A stretch of DNA of 64,000 bases from Hyaloraphidium curvatum. Lineage: Eukaryota; Monoblepharomycota; Hyaloraphidiomycetes; Hyaloraphidiales; Hyaloraphidiaceae. Positions within the stretch are counted from its first letter, which is position 1; each line of letters starts with the position of its first letter. Positions 9,994 through 20,904 of this stretch are shown in pieces. The notes under the pieces were generated by a model that did not search any database, was not told the DNA's origin, and saw nothing but the letters and a program-made list of their open reading frames with translations. The stretch lies in assembly GCA_025558095.1 (NCBI GenBank), contig JAIVFI010000006.1, positions 744,001 to 808,000 of the forward strand, written 5' to 3'. A program made the position numbers and the translations under genes.

Positions 9994-10786
9994 ATGGCCG
10001 CCGCGACGAACGGGCTGCCCACGCCCAAGTTCCGGCTCTTCACGTTACCCAACTCGCCCTACGCCCGAAAAGTCATCCTGACCCTGAAGTCTCTCAAGCT
10101 CCCGTTCGAGATTAGCGAGGAGGACGAGTCTCATTTCTCGGCGTCCTTCGAGGCCCTCGGGCCCATCCGCAAGGCTCCGGTCCTCGTTGACTCGTCAACG
10201 GAGCCCCCAACTGTTGTCCCGGATTCTACATTGATCCTTGAGTACTTGGATGACGTGGTTGGCAACATCTGGGGTGGCGGGGCCGCGAAAGAGAAGCTGT
10301 TGGTACCCTGCAGCACTTCCCGAACAACGAAGCTGATCCTGGTGACGACAGGCGAGCCCGCATCCTCGAGGAGGAAAGCGACCTTCTTGCTGAAGAGGCC
10401 ACGCTGCTCGCCCGTGACCGCCTCGTGCTCAACACGTCTGCGGCCGCGTCCCCGCTCTTCCTGCGCGGCGCCGAGGCACGCGAAAACCGCATCGCCCGCA
10501 TCCTCGGCCAGCTCGATAGCGAAATCGCCGACTCGGCCCAGGCGGATTCCGGTGCCAGGGGAGGGCTGGATGCCAACAAGCCGGGGGTGCCCGAGTTCGC
10601 CGCCGTATCGGCCCTCGGCCACCTGAGCTGGAAGGTCGGTGACGAGTGGCGCCAGGCCTATCCGAGGCTTGCGAGGTTCGCGGTGAGTCTTTATCGAACG
10701 TCCTTGGTATCTGGTTTGTTGACTAGCAACCGCAGGACGAGATGCAGGCACACCCTGACGTTCGTGCGACGAACCCGAAAGTGTAG
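9994..10786 (+). CDS. Glutathione S-transferase
   Basis: Three exons, 9994-10254, 10314-10682, 10736-10786, give 226 aa, a normal GST length. Residues 10-90 form the thioredoxin-like domain: FRLFTLPNSPYARKVILTL, a cis-proline region KAPVLVD and the DSTLILEYLDD segment that binds the glutathione gamma-glutamyl group. The rest is helical as expected for the C-terminal domain. GSTs conjugate glutathione to electrophiles in the cytosol. The first intron falls at the domain boundary. An aromatic acid exporter-like gene lies tail-to-tail next door, so a detoxification context is possible but unproven. Confidence 0.82.
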
Positions 10787-10891
10787 ATTCCGAGCATGTT
10801 TCAGCATTCTCAACATTGAGTTCTAGCTAGATGACCACAAGATGGCTCCATGTTCTGCAGACTTGACTTGCTTCCCGTCCTCCGCGCCCGA

Positions 10892-13800
10892 TCAGACGCC
10901 GTCCAGGATCTTCCTCAGCAGCGCCCCTTCCCTCCCAAGCAGGCCCTCAACCTGTCCTTCGATCCCCTCAAGTTCGACGATGCACCTCCTTATGGCGCTC
11001 CCGAAAGCGAAGAGGTACAGCAGCGAAGTCCCGGTCCTCAAGCGGTCGTCCCCACTAGCTTCGCCCGACGCCAGCAGATGTTCGAACTCCTCCTTGCCCC
11101 GCTGCGTCATCCGGACCGAGGCCGCCCTGCTGGTAACCGACGGCGAGAGCGGAGGCAACCTCTCCTTCAGAGCCAGGCAGCTCTCGAGGGTGTTGAACTG
11201 CGTCATGATGGCCGCCAGCAGCCGCCGCCGGTACGGCAAGAGGTTCCGGGCAAGCTGCGACGCCAAGGCGGCCGACGTCCAGTCCGCCGTCAGCATGTCC
11301 TCCATCACCGACATGAGATCCAGCAGATCCTGGCACCTCCGGAGCATCTCGTCGTACCTCGCGACCGAGAACGGGACCTCGAGGTCCGGCTCGCCGGCCG
11401 CGAAGCGGAGCTCTGCCCGCAGATCCTGCAGCTGGAGCCGGCACTTGCTCTTGATCTTCTCGAACCGCTTGTCGGCGGCGCTGACGGCCGAGGCAATGCC
11501 GCTCTCCTTGAGCAGGGGGGCGAGGAAGAGCTCGTTGAGGACGAAGAAGAGCCGGGATTGGTAGTGCAGATGGCGCGACAGCTTGGTGCGCACGGTGATC
11601 CGCGAGAGCTGGGGCACTGCAATCCACGATGAGTGATTGCCAGCTATGCAGACCACGGGCAACGCCGACTCACGGAAGAACCAGACCGAGAACAGGGTGA
11701 TGAGGACGCCCAAAGTCACGTTGATGGTCCGGAACGCTGCAAACAGCGCAAACTCGGAAAGCGTCTGCGGGCTCCCGTTCAACACGAAATCGTAGCCGTC
11801 CAGCCCCACCACCGTCCACGTGATTATCCCCACCAGGCCCGCGTAGGCCACCGACGGCATGAACAGGAACCAGTACGAAAACAGCAGCTCGAGCGGCAGG
11901 AACAGCAGCAGCAGCGGGATGGGCTGCGCCGGGAACCACCACCAGTTCAGGACCACCCAGAACCCGCCGAGAACCGTGCCGAGGATGCGGAGCAGGCCCG
12001 CGGTGGTTGTGGTTCCGGTGTTGGGTTGCAAGATAATGAGAACGGTCAGAGCCATCCACACACCATTGTACGTCGAGAAAAACGTGGCGGAAAACGGGAT
12101 AAAGGCCCACATGAGCGCGATCGTCGAAGAAATGATGATCTTGAGCGCGTACATGGCGGCGGGCGATTGGAGCGCGGCAAAGAGGCGCCGGAAGAAGGCA
12201 ACGAAGATGTTTGGGGGCTTCCCTGTGGCTTCCATGAGCACCGAGCCCCGCGCAGCCCGTTGCGAGGGCTTTTCCGAGAGCGCAGACGAAGGGCCCTGCT
12301 GCGAGATCGGCAGCCGGTCGGCCTGTTCGCGACCCAGGAAGACGGTCATGCGCCGCCTGCGAATGTCGGGTGCTGCGCCGTTAGCCGTCGGCGACAGCGG
12401 ATCCGAATGAGAACCGTTCATGCCGGCGTCGGGATCCGCGTCCCTGACATCCGCAGCGTCCCACAGATCGTTCACTTCGTCGCCGAACCCGGCTTCCGGG
12501 AAATAGAGCCGCCGCCCGCGCAGCACGTGCCTGGCGAACCAGTTGCTGGGCGGTTCGACCTCCCCGAACGTCGTCCAAATCCGGTCGACCAGGTGGTCCA
12601 CCTGCCGTGCCAGCTTTCGCACCGTGAGGAGGAAGAAGGAGGAGTTGAGCGCCGAAGGGGACGGGGTGAAAAAGTCCCAGGACGCGTGGTGAGGATCGAC
12701 CTCCGGCACCGCGGATTCCACGGCCGCGCTCGAGAGCAGGATCGCGTTCTGCACCTCGTAGAACCTTGACCGGGCCGTCCTCAGGAAGCCGTGGGGCCCG
12801 CTCTCCATCGTGCTGTTTTCCACGGACGACGCCCGCTCCGAGAACCTGGGCTTCTGCAGCACCGGCGACACCCGCGCGACCTCTTCGGCCATCACCGTTC
12901 CGAGCTCCCGCAGGGCATCGTCCAGTTCTGCCCGCAGCTCGGGCTGGCCGGCCCCCGTGGTCCCTTTGGATCCCCAGTATGCCCCGGCAGCGAGCGAACA
13001 CCCGCCCAGCTGCGACAGGATCGCCGACACCTCCCCCGCGGCGGCGACGACCCTGTTGGGGCGCACCTTGCCGATCGTCACCTCGTATTTGAGCTCCTTC
13101 ATCAGCCGGCCGAGATCGTCCAGCTGCTTGTGCATGGCGTCCGAGAGGGGGCGGAGGCGCTCCGCGGCCTGGGCGGGGTCGTCGGGGGCCGAGAGGAGGA
13201 AGGAGACGGCGCGGGAGATGAGATCGAGGGAGTCGTGGATGGCCATGCGGAGGCGGTGCGACGCGGTGTCGGGGAAGATCAGAATGTTCACGAGAACTGT
13301 GCGGGAGAGGACGAGATGAGCGGGTTCAGCAAGAACAAGGAGCGGCGTCAAACGCACGGGAGATGATGATGCCGAAGCACATGAGACCGGCTGAGCGCCA
13401 GACCTTCGGAATGTCCGCCGCCTGGATGACTGAAACGTTGACAAAGATGTTGGAAATCATGGTCATTTCCGTCATGATCACCAGGGGACGGAACGTCGGG
13501 AACTTGTAGTGCTGCAGGCACGCCAGCGCGTAGAACATGACCAGGATGAGGACCATCGCGCTGAATCCCGACAGCGACGTCGCGACCGAGCTCGGGTACG
13601 TCGTATTGATATGCGCGATCATCACGTTCTCCACCGTGTTGAAGAGGCCGCCCAGCACGGCGCCAGCGAGGCCCAGGAGCGAGACCTTGATCTGGGCGCC
13701 GAACGTCCGCGCGGGGTGGAAGATTGCGGCGACCACAGGCAGCAGCACGGGCACGTGCGACGAGAGCTGGAAGGCAAAGTCGGTGAACGCGATCGCCGTG

Positions 13801-14249
13801 GAGATGTACAGCGCCACTGTAAGCTTGAGCCAGCTCTTGAGGCGCTCCGGCGTGAAGTAGGTCCTCAGAAATGCAGCCAGCCTGCTGGGCGGCGGCTCCG
13901 GGTACGAGAATGCGGTCGCGGCGCGCTCCGTCCCGTCCAGCTGGCGGGGCTCCGGCATCGGCGAAAGCACGTGCTCCTTCTCGACCTCCTCGTCGAACTG
14001 CTTGACGGCTTCCGGCGGAGGGTCCTCGCCGGGCAGGCCGTTCGGGCCGGGCAGGCCGTTCGGAGCCCGTCCCGCCGTCCTCTTCCCGTCTCCTCCGCCA
14101 TCGCCAGCATATTCCTTGGAAACAGGGCTCCACACCGTGATCCACGCGTCATCATCGGCGTCAGCGCCTTCCAGGCTCGCCAGGTTGTGGAGCGGGACGC
14201 CCGAGTCCGCGGCCTCTGCGCCGCCCGCCGGGGGCCCGCCGGTCGACAT
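10892..14249 (-). CDS. Aromatic acid exporter-like (ArAE/FUSC, Bre4-type) membrane protein
   Basis: Exon 1 is 14249-13358 and exon 2 starts at 13296, joined by a 61-base intron; the product is about 1,080-1,098 aa. A second, in-frame intron is likely at 11617-11673 (donor GTGAGT, length 57, removing 19 residues). Two hydrophobic halves are visible. The first (about residues 130-300) has helices such as ALYISTAIAFTDFAF and PVLLPVVAAIFHPARTF. The second (about 690-850) has IIISSTIALMWAFIPF and LTVLIILQPNTGTTT. Each is followed by a helical cytosolic region. This duplicated layout with DUF2421/DUF2422-like segments is that of fungal ArAE family proteins, related to bacterial fusaric acid and aromatic acid efflux pumps. 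Substrate unknown. Confidence 0.8.
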
Positions 14250-14589
14250 GGGCGCCGCAGCAGGACGCCCGCGAGGGGCTGAGCATCAGCGATGGAAGCA
14301 GGTGGCTTCTAGCCCTCCGCCGAACTGCGGGGCCGTTCCGAGAAGGGCGGAAAGATTGGTGTCTCTCAAGCAGCCGACGGGTTGCCGACGGGCCACTGGC
14401 CCACCAGCAAAGAGCGGAATGTTCGAATGCGATCAACACCCCGGCCGGCAATGATAGCAGAAAATCAAGTATGTCCATCGACAATGAAAGAGCTACTGTA
14501 CAGAGCCAAAGATGAACGGCATTTACCAGCGCCAGAGATCAAGATCAATCATCCCCAAAAGCCTCCTTTCCGAAATCCAACGTCGCGCT
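14250..14589. other. Intergenic region, 340 bp
   Basis: Promoter of the exporter-like gene plus the 3' end of the type II membrane protein gene, both on the minus strand. No conserved frame or repeat seen. Confidence 0.5.
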
Positions 14590-15825
14590 TCACGCCCTAC
14601 TGATCGGAACCCAGACCTCCATGCCCCCTTTCCCCTTCCCTGCCCAAGGCGGATCGTACCGCACGAGGATCTCCGGCCCCGCCGCCTTCCACCCCCTCAG
14701 CCCCTTCCTAACCTTGCCCGCCTCCTCTCTCAGCTCGTCGGCCTCCTTCAGCGGCGCCGCCGCCACCGCGAACTCTTCCCACCTCTCCGCCCGCACCCCG
14801 GGCACCTCGCTCCCCGGCGCGCCCGCGAGCCGGGGCGGGAGCACCGCCGCGACCTCGAGCCCGTTCCCCGCGCGCCGCGAGAGCCACGCCGCGGGCGGGG
14901 GGATCCGCCAGCACCCGCCGTCGGGGGCGGCGTTCAGCCCCGAGGTGTACGATAGGAGGCCGGCGACGGCGGTGCGGGGGAAGGGCGGGGTGTGCCGGGG
15001 GTGCGTCGAGACGGCGAGAGTGAGGTTGTACAGGCGGATCTGGTGGGATTTGGGGGAGCGGAGGAGGGTGTAGGGGGGGAGGAGGTTGGAGGGGGCGGTG
15101 CCGTGGATGTTGGGGCGGTGGTGGGCGTGCACGTGGTATGACTTTTCGGCATCGTGACCGTGGTCCGGCCGGCCCGGGCGGTGCGGCCGGTCGGGGCGTC
15201 CCGGGCGTTCGGGGCGGCCGGGGCGCTCCGGGCGGCCCGGTCGTTCATGAGATCCAGAACCCGAGTCAAACCTGAAGCTGCTCCCGTGAGTGTGCTGCAC
15301 GAAAGTGTGAGGTTGGTCCCATGGCTCGGTCCTCGCCACAGCGAACCTTGTTTCCACCCCTCAACACCTCCTCGTCGTCCACCGCAGGGAGCATCGGAGC
15401 ATCGATGCATTTTGGCTTCTTCGTCGGCACGTCGAACAGCGAGCCGAAGGCCGGGCCGGGGGCGGGCAGGGGTTTCGCGGCCGGGGCGGAGATGCCGGGA
15501 GCCGGCTCCGTGCGCCAGTCCGGGAACTCGTGGAGGCCAAGGTAGCGCGAGGCGTATTCTTTGGGGAATGAGGCGCACAAAGGGAGGAAGTCCGGGTTAG
15601 GCCATGCTCGGAGGTCAGCGGACCCTGGACGGAGTTACCTGCCCACGGCGCCAGCAGCATCCAAGCGGCGGCGGCCAGCACCACGGCGAGCAGTGCCCGG
15701 CCGACGGCCCTGCGGCGGGCGGCAGCGCGGTCCCGCTCGGCCCGCAAAGAAGCGACCTCGGCCTCGAGGGCCGCGAAGCGGGCGGCGGGCGCAGCTCCGG
15801 ATTCCAGTTGTTTCGCCGTCGCCAT
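14590..15825 (-). CDS. Type II membrane protein with Arg/Pro/Gly repeat, function unknown
   Basis: Three exons, 15825-15639, 15558-15347 and 15294-14590, give 367 aa. Residues 1-45 are a short cytosolic coiled coil (FAALEAEVASLRAERDRAAARRR), followed by one membrane anchor (GRALLAVVLAAAAWMLLA), so most of the protein should face the lumen or outside. A low-complexity stretch of GRPERP/GRPDRP units sits near residue 155. The C-terminal domain (IRLYNLTLAVSTHPRHTPP onward) has no family I recognise. The first intron is read as 80 bases because a CTAAC branch site and a pyrimidine tract precede that AG; a 32-base alternative is also in frame. The architecture resembles Golgi type II proteins, but no glycosyltransferase motif is visible. 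Confidence 0.6.
15171..15245 (+). repeat. Short GC-rich coding minisatellite
   Basis: Degenerate 9-base units (variants of cggcccggg / cggtcgggg) run through this stretch and encode alternating GRPERP and GRPDRP on the minus strand inside the type II membrane protein. Likely unstable by slippage. Confidence 0.6.
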
Positions 15826-16167
15826 TCCGCCCAGGTACCCGAGACTAGGGCCTGCTTAGTGCGAAAAGCGGGCCGCGGAGGGCCTGCGGTGCGGCGCGGC
15901 CGCGGGGCAGCGGGCGAGATTCGAGAAAGTCTGCCAGCGCAGCACCGCTCAGGCCAGCTTTCGCAAGCTGCGATGCCCCTATGAAAATCAGTGGAACGAT
16001 TGAAAGGAGGTATGTTTCGAGAGAAGGACCAGCCGATCATGTTCCTGCCGTTCCAATACAGTTATGTTACGTTTCCTTACGCTACCGTCGCGAAGATCTG
16101 TGTCCTTCCTTGCTTTCCGCCCGTCAGGTGACGCCTCCGCCTTGACGGACAGCCGAACCCGTTTCGC
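15826..16167. other. Intergenic region, 342 bp
   Basis: Between the start of the type II membrane protein gene and the stop of the GPI-anchored protein gene, both minus strand. No feature seen beyond the presumed promoter and 3' end. Confidence 0.5.
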
Positions 16168-17007
16168 TCAAAGGGCAGCGGCAACGACCAGCGCCGCGGC
16201 TCCGGCGAGCACGATCCCGGGGACGAGCGTGCCGGCGGCGGCGGGCCTCGAGGTGGTCGAGACGGCGCTGGCTGAGGTGGCGGCAGTGGAGACGGCGCTC
16301 GTCGCGGCAGTGGTCGGGCCAGCGCTGGTCGCGGCGGTGGTGGGTGCGGCAGTGGTGGTGGCAACGGCGGTGGTCGTCGCGGGGGCCTGGGTCGTGCTGT
16401 CGTCGCCGGGATCACGGGATCAGTGGAAGGAAGGAATGAATGAGACGGGTGGTGATCAGCGGATTCCCGGCAAACCCACGTCGCGACGGGCACGGTGCCG
16501 GTAGCGCAGGTGGAGCCGGTCAGGGTGACCGGAGGCAGCAGGCTGGGTGACTGCGAGGCGATGGTGCAGATTTGGGCGAACGAGCCCGCGAGCTCATCCA
16601 CGTCCGAGGCGTTAACACCGGGGAGGCCACCGATGGCTGCGCAGCCCCTCAGGCACGAGGTGTAGGAGGGGATGTTGGGGCACACGCAGTTGAGCGCGTT
16701 CTGCGGGGGCGGCAAGGGTGAGCGGGGGGCACCGAGGGGGGGGGGGGGGGGTGCCACAATGCCGGCAACCCACGCCAAGGTTATCGAAGACATTGCCGTT
16801 AATGTACCTCGAAGTGCATTCGAAGAAGCTGGTGCAGGCGGCCACGGAGCCGCACGCGTTGCTCGTCTCGCACGGGTCGATGTTCTGCCTCTTGGCGAGA
16901 GCCGGGTGGCGAGCCGCGACCGCCGGGGGGAGCAGGGCGAGCGGGTCCAGCGCGGCGGAGGTGCCGAGCACGGACACGAGAACGGCAAAGGCAAGCAGCA
17001 GCTTCAT
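16168..17007 (-). CDS. GPI-anchored cysteine-rich cell-surface protein
   Basis: Three exons, 17007-16774, 16700-16480 and 16396-16168, give 227 aa. It begins with a signal peptide (MKLLLAFAVLVSVLGTSAA), then a possible KR cleavage site and a cysteine-rich domain of about 130 residues (DPCETSNACGSVAACTSFFEC, CVCPN, SCLRGC, QICTIAS). It continues as a Thr/Ala/Ser stalk and ends in a hydrophobic tail (LVPGIVLAGAAALVVAAAL) typical of a GPI signal. The cysteine spacing recalls CFEM-like fungal surface domains, but I cannot confirm it. Intron 1 carries a run of 16 G on the plus strand. Probably a cell-wall or plasma-membrane surface protein. Confidence 0.7.
16736..16751. repeat. Homopolymer run of 16 G
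   Basis: Sixteen consecutive G on the plus strand, equivalent to C16 upstream of the acceptor in the transcript of the GPI-anchored protein. It lies within the first intron, where it would act as part of the pyrimidine tract. Confidence 0.9.
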
Positions 17008-17783
17008 GGCGGCGAGGAGGGCGGCGGCAGGAAACGCGTCAAGTGGTGGCGGCGGTGGGTGATCCCCCTGGCCTTTGCTGTGCCGTCCCAATTCGGCCTG
17101 ACCTGCCGCATACCGTTTCTCGCGAGCAGTGCGGAATGGATGGGATGCGTCTGTCCGGCGCGGCTTTGATTCTTGGAGATGGATGCATACCGCATCGGCT
17201 GTTGCATTGCGCCGCAGGCAACCAATTGAGCGGAAGCCCGGTTCCGTCCATGCACCCGGCGGAAGATCCCTCGATCGTGGCTTCGGCACTCTTCGGCATC
17301 ACATCGGTCATCTCCAATCGAGCGATACTCTGAGTCGAGCGTCAGTGGGAGTTGTCGCGACGGGATATCTGCTGTATTCACCTCTGGCGCGCTGCTCGCA
17401 GTAGATTCAGGAATCCTCTCCGCGAATCTCCAGATGGCCGACTTTCTCGCGAAAACCACGGGCAGAGCCCCCAATGGCTACGAAATAGCCGGCGCGGCGT
17501 ACGACCGCCCATTGTCGCGGCCCGAGGTCCTCGGCGCAATCGTTTCTTGACCGGCCGAAAGCGAGTTCCACAAGACTGCTGGAGTGCGCGCCTATGGCGA
17601 AAATGCGCAGCCGGTGGGGCCCGGCCGGGACATACCCGTAACCCAGGCATGTAGGGAGACGCCAGCCGGCAGCGCCGACGCCCGTGCAGGATCGAACCGA
17701 GTCCGGGACTTCGGAACGCGGGTCGCGGGCCCCACAAAATCCGGCCTCAATAGGACGCGCCACACTCGACCTCCCCGCCGCCG
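17008..17783. other. Divergent intergenic region, 776 bp
   Basis: Lies between the starts of the GPI-protein gene (minus) and the ankyrin gene (plus). Several open frames of 90-156 codons overlap here on both strands, but they are Arg-rich, mutually antisense and show no domain, so I treat the stretch as promoter and leader sequence. Confidence 0.5.
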
Positions 17784-18380
17784 ATGGCCTGCAAACGCGT
17801 TCTTATGTTGCTCCTTATTTCACTCGTGGCGTGTGCCGCGGCAGACTCGGCCGCGAAGGCCCCCCCGCCCGACGAGCGCGCATGGGCGGCGGCCCGCGCC
17901 GGCGACATCCCCGATCTCGGGCCGCTCCTCGACGGCGCGGACATCGATGCCCGCGAACCCGGCACGGGTCAGACGCTGCTGATGGCCGCGGTCCTCGCCG
18001 GCGCCGCCGAATCCGTCAAGTTCCTGCTGCTGCGCGGCGCCGACCCGGCCGTGCCGGAAAAGGACGGCTACACGCCGATGCACGGCGCCGGGTTCCAGGG
18101 GCGGCCAGAGGTGGTCCGCATCCTGCTCGCACACGGGCTGGACCGCGACGACGCGCACGCGGACGGCTTCACCGGCTTCCACCGCTCGCTGTGGGGCGCG
18201 CTGAAGCGGCACACCGAGGCCGCGAGGGCGTTCATCGAGGCCGGGGCGGACGTGAACGCGCGGGCGGGCGACGGCTCGCGGCCGCTGGACATGGCGATCG
18301 AGGCGGGGAACGCGGGGACGGTGGAGCTGCTGCGGAGCCACGGGGCGCTGAGCGACGGCGGGGAGAGGGACGAGCTGTGA
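17784..18380 (+). CDS. Ankyrin-repeat protein with signal peptide and RDEL tail
   Basis: Single exon, 198 aa. The first 21 residues (MACKRVLMLLLISLVACAAAD) look like a cleavable signal peptide. Ankyrin repeats follow: TLLMAAVLAGAAESVKFLLL, YTPMHGAGFQGRPEVVRILL, a divergent third and RPLDMAIEAGNAGTVELLRS, each with the usual helix pair and a G-A-D loop. The protein ends GERDEL; RDEL is an accepted variant of the KDEL/HDEL signal that returns proteins to the endoplasmic reticulum. Together these suggest an ER-lumen ankyrin protein, which is unusual because ankyrin repeats are normally cytosolic or nuclear. Location is inferred from the two end signals. Confidence 0.8.
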   Translation: MACKRVLMLLLISLVACAAADSAAKAPPPDERAWAAARAGDIPDLGPLLDGADIDAREPGTGQTLLMAAVLAGAAESVKFLLLRGADPAVPEKDGYTPMHGAGFQGRPEVVRILLAHGLDRDDAHADGFTGFHRSLWGALKRHTEAARAFIEAGADVNARAGDGSRPLDMAIEAGNAGTVELLRSHGALSDGGERDEL

Positions 18381-18431
18381 CATCAAACGACTCCAACTGC
18401 AGCAGATCAACTGCAGCAGGTGCGGTGCTCA

Positions 18432-20339
18432 TTATGACGGCCTGCCGGTCAGCTTGCCCCACGCCCTGCCGATCCCGTCCAGCACCCCGTCCAGCCCCTT
18501 CCCGCCGTCCTCCACCGTCGCCTGCGCGGCCGTCCGCCCAGCGTCCCCCGCCATCCCCACGTCCTGCTGCGCCTGCGGCACCGGCTCCGCGGGCGGCGAG
18601 GTGAGCTGCCTCAGGGCCTCGACGTAGTCTGCGGGCGAAACGGGGGCGTCGGTGCCGGCGAACAGGGCGCCGCCGGCGTGGGCCGCGCGCAGTTCGGAGT
18701 AGGTCGCGCCGCCGAGCACAAAGACGGCGGCGGCGGGGGGAGGGGAAGCGGCGGGTGCGGGTTCCTTTTTCTTGGGGAAGCCGAACGCGTCCCACGGCTT
18801 CTTCTTGGGCGGCGCTCCGACCGGCTCCGGAGGAATGTCCGCGGCGAGGTAGGGAAACAGCGTCGTGTCCAGTGTCCCCCGTGCCGCATCCGCCAGTACG
18901 TCCGCGACCACGGGCACGTACCCGTCCTCCTCCCGCTCCCCTGCCTCGGAAGCGTACTCCCGCCTGTACACACCAAACGAGCCCGCGACAATGTCCACGT
19001 TCGCGAGGGCGGGCAATGCAAGCGGGGACAGCCTCGCCGCGAGCACCAGCTGCGTCCTCGCCGGCTCCGCGGGCCGCAGGGCGACCAGCGCCAGGAGCAG
19101 CAACCTCAACCTGTCCCCCTCCTGCGTCGCCGGATCAGCGAGCAGCCCCCTCGCGGCATCCAGCGCGTCCCCCCCGGCGCCGCCCCGCAGCAGCATCCTC
19201 TCGACCCCGACGAACCGCGCGATCCGCCGGGCCTCGTACGCAGCGATGCATGCCCCGCACAGCGATACGTGGCCCGCGTACCGCGCCTTCTCCTCGTAGT
19301 ACGCCGGGAGCGAGTGCACCGCGGCGCGGAGGCCGTCCACGCTCGCGGTCGCTTTGGCGTCGCCGAGGCCCTTGCGCGCCGCGGCGTTGGTCTTGGAGAA
19401 GGCGTCGAAGGAGGAGGCGATGCTGCGCGCGGCGAGGTCGATGGGGAGGTGCCTGTTTGCCATCCACAGCGGGTCGTCCGGTTCGAGCCGGAACGTGCGC
19501 TTCACCCCTGCCGCGTCGTCGTAGGCCCACTCGCTGCCCTTGAGCCCGAGCAGATCCCGCGCCATGGCCTCGTACGTCAGCTCGTGTAGCAGCGGCGCGG
19601 CGGGGTCCAGGCTGCGGTCCGCGAGGACCAGCACCGGCCTCTCCGCCTCGGTTTCGGGGAACGGGATGCGGTCCAGCTCGGCGCGCACCATGCCAGCGAG
19701 GATCTCGACCAGGGGGCGGAGGTTGGACCGCAGCCGCGATCGGGAATGGAACCGCACGCGGGGGTTGCCGAGCGAGGAGGCGGCCGAGGCGATGCCCCGG
19801 GCGACGGCGCGGAGGTGCGCGTCCAGGGCGGCGGGGGTGATCAGCGGGGAGAGGGCAAAGTAGGTGGGTGTGGGGAGGGGGGCCAGGGGGAGGGCAAAGG
19901 TGCGGGGGCTGAGGGGGAGGAAGTCGGTGCGGAGGGCGTCGACGTCCGACAGGAAGCTGCCCGCCGGGCCGGTCCCCAGCCGTGCCTTGAGGTCGGGCGG
20001 CGGAGGCGCCGAGAAGACAACACTAGCCTCCGAATAGCGCGCCTTGCCGCGGAAGTCGTCCTCGATCGGCCCGACGGATTCGGCTGACGGCTCGACAAAG
20101 TACACCGCCGGCATCTCGGGCCGCGGCACCCTCCGCCGCGTCGCCGCCTCGACCGCGACAATGCGTTTGTCGAGCACGTCCGTCAGCGAGAAGGCGCTGC
20201 CCAGAACGCGGACCGTCGCGGGGTCGACGACGAGGACGCGCCATCGGTCCGCGCCGCCGGCAGAGAGGACGCCGTCGAACAGTCGCCCGCGGAGCACGGC
20301 GCGCAGATCGTTCGGCAGCGCGTCCTGAGGCGGCCCCAT
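18432..20339 (-). CDS. Sec1/Munc18 (SM) family protein
   Basis: Single exon, 635 aa from the ATG at 20339; the frame is open to 20477 but the SM alignment starts at PNDLRAVLRGRLFDGVL. Family marks are the N-terminal domain-1 segment RWRVLVVDPATVRVLG, the central VLVLADRSLDPAAPLLHELTYEAMARDLL motif region, and a late FVLGGATYSELRAAH motif. SM proteins clasp SNARE bundles and are required for vesicle fusion; the LLHELTYEAM region is closest to the Sec1/Munc18 exocytic branch. It has a lysine/proline-rich insert (PKKKPWDAFGFPKKKEPAPA) near the C-terminus. It converges with the ankyrin gene, 51 bases apart. Confidence 0.85.
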   Translation of the reverse strand: MGPPQDALPNDLRAVLRGRLFDGVLSAGGADRWRVLVVDPATVRVLGSAFSLTDVLDKRIVAVEAATRRRVPRPEMPAVYFVEPSAESVGPIEDDFRGKARYSEASVVFSAPPPPDLKARLGTGPAGSFLSDVDALRTDFLPLSPRTFALPLAPLPTPTYFALSPLITPAALDAHLRAVARGIASAASSLGNPRVRFHSRSRLRSNLRPLVEILAGMVRAELDRIPFPETEAERPVLVLADRSLDPAAPLLHELTYEAMARDLLGLKGSEWAYDDAAGVKRTFRLEPDDPLWMANRHLPIDLAARSIASSFDAFSKTNAAARKGLGDAKATASVDGLRAAVHSLPAYYEEKARYAGHVSLCGACIAAYEARRIARFVGVERMLLRGGAGGDALDAARGLLADPATQEGDRLRLLLLALVALRPAEPARTQLVLAARLSPLALPALANVDIVAGSFGVYRREYASEAGEREEDGYVPVVADVLADAARGTLDTTLFPYLAADIPPEPVGAPPKKKPWDAFGFPKKKEPAPAASPPPAAAVFVLGGATYSELRAAHAGGALFAGTDAPVSPADYVEALRQLTSPPAEPVPQAQQDVGMAGDAGRTAAQATVEDGGKGLDGVLDGIGRAWGKLTGRPS

Positions 20340-20904
20340 CGCGGAACCGACTACGACCCGCCCACCCGTCTCAGAACCGGCGTGCCTCCCAGCCACGGAT
20401 AGGAGCCGAGCGGCTCGGCACGGTGTGCCCCCAAAAGTACGTGCCAGCCGCTGGCCCCTCAGCACGGTAGAAGCCACGGTTCATCCCGACGCGGAATCCC
20501 CGTAGCTCCTTCCACGAACCCAGGGAACCTTGGCGGTGGCCCAGGCGACTTTCCCTCCTCCACCTTTTCGAACGACACGGCATTCTTGCTTTCGCTCCCC
20601 GTTGTTTACATTGGCCGCACCGTCACCCTGCGACCCTTTCGACCTTACGACAACCACGGCAGCCGCCTTCGCCGCTGATGTTATAGGTACGCAACGCAAT
20701 CGGTCGGCTTTATGTCCCGGTCTGCTCGTAGCCCGGCCTCCGCCGGTGTTCGCGGATCTCGGTCTCTCTCTCGCCTCCTGCGCCCGGATGTCCATCCCCA
20801 GTCACCAGGTCGGCCTCCTGCGCCCGGATGTCCATCCCCAGTCACCAGGTCGTTCGACGTCAGGTCTTATCCGCACCCGCGGCTTCTCGGTGTGGAAGTG
20901 GCCA
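20340..20904. other. Intergenic region, 565 bp
   Basis: Promoter of the SM gene at its left end and 3' flank of the seven-helix gene at its right end (both genes minus strand). It contains the 40-base tandem duplication listed separately. No conserved frame. Confidence 0.5.
20773..20852 (+). repeat. Exact tandem duplication of a 40-bp unit
   Basis: The unit beginning gcctcctgcgcccggatgtc occupies 20773-20812 and is repeated without change at 20813-20852. It lies about 50 bases beyond the stop of the seven-helix gene, so probably in its 3' untranslated region. Perfect identity means it is recent. Confidence 0.9.

Noticed and set aside
15607-15638. 32-base intron in the type II membrane protein gene
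   Set aside because: An 80-base alternative in the same frame has a branch-site-like CTAAC and a pyrimidine tract.
17004-17474. 156-codon minus-strand open frame upstream of the GPI protein
   Set aside because: No domain, overlaps several other open frames, and sits in a divergent promoter region.
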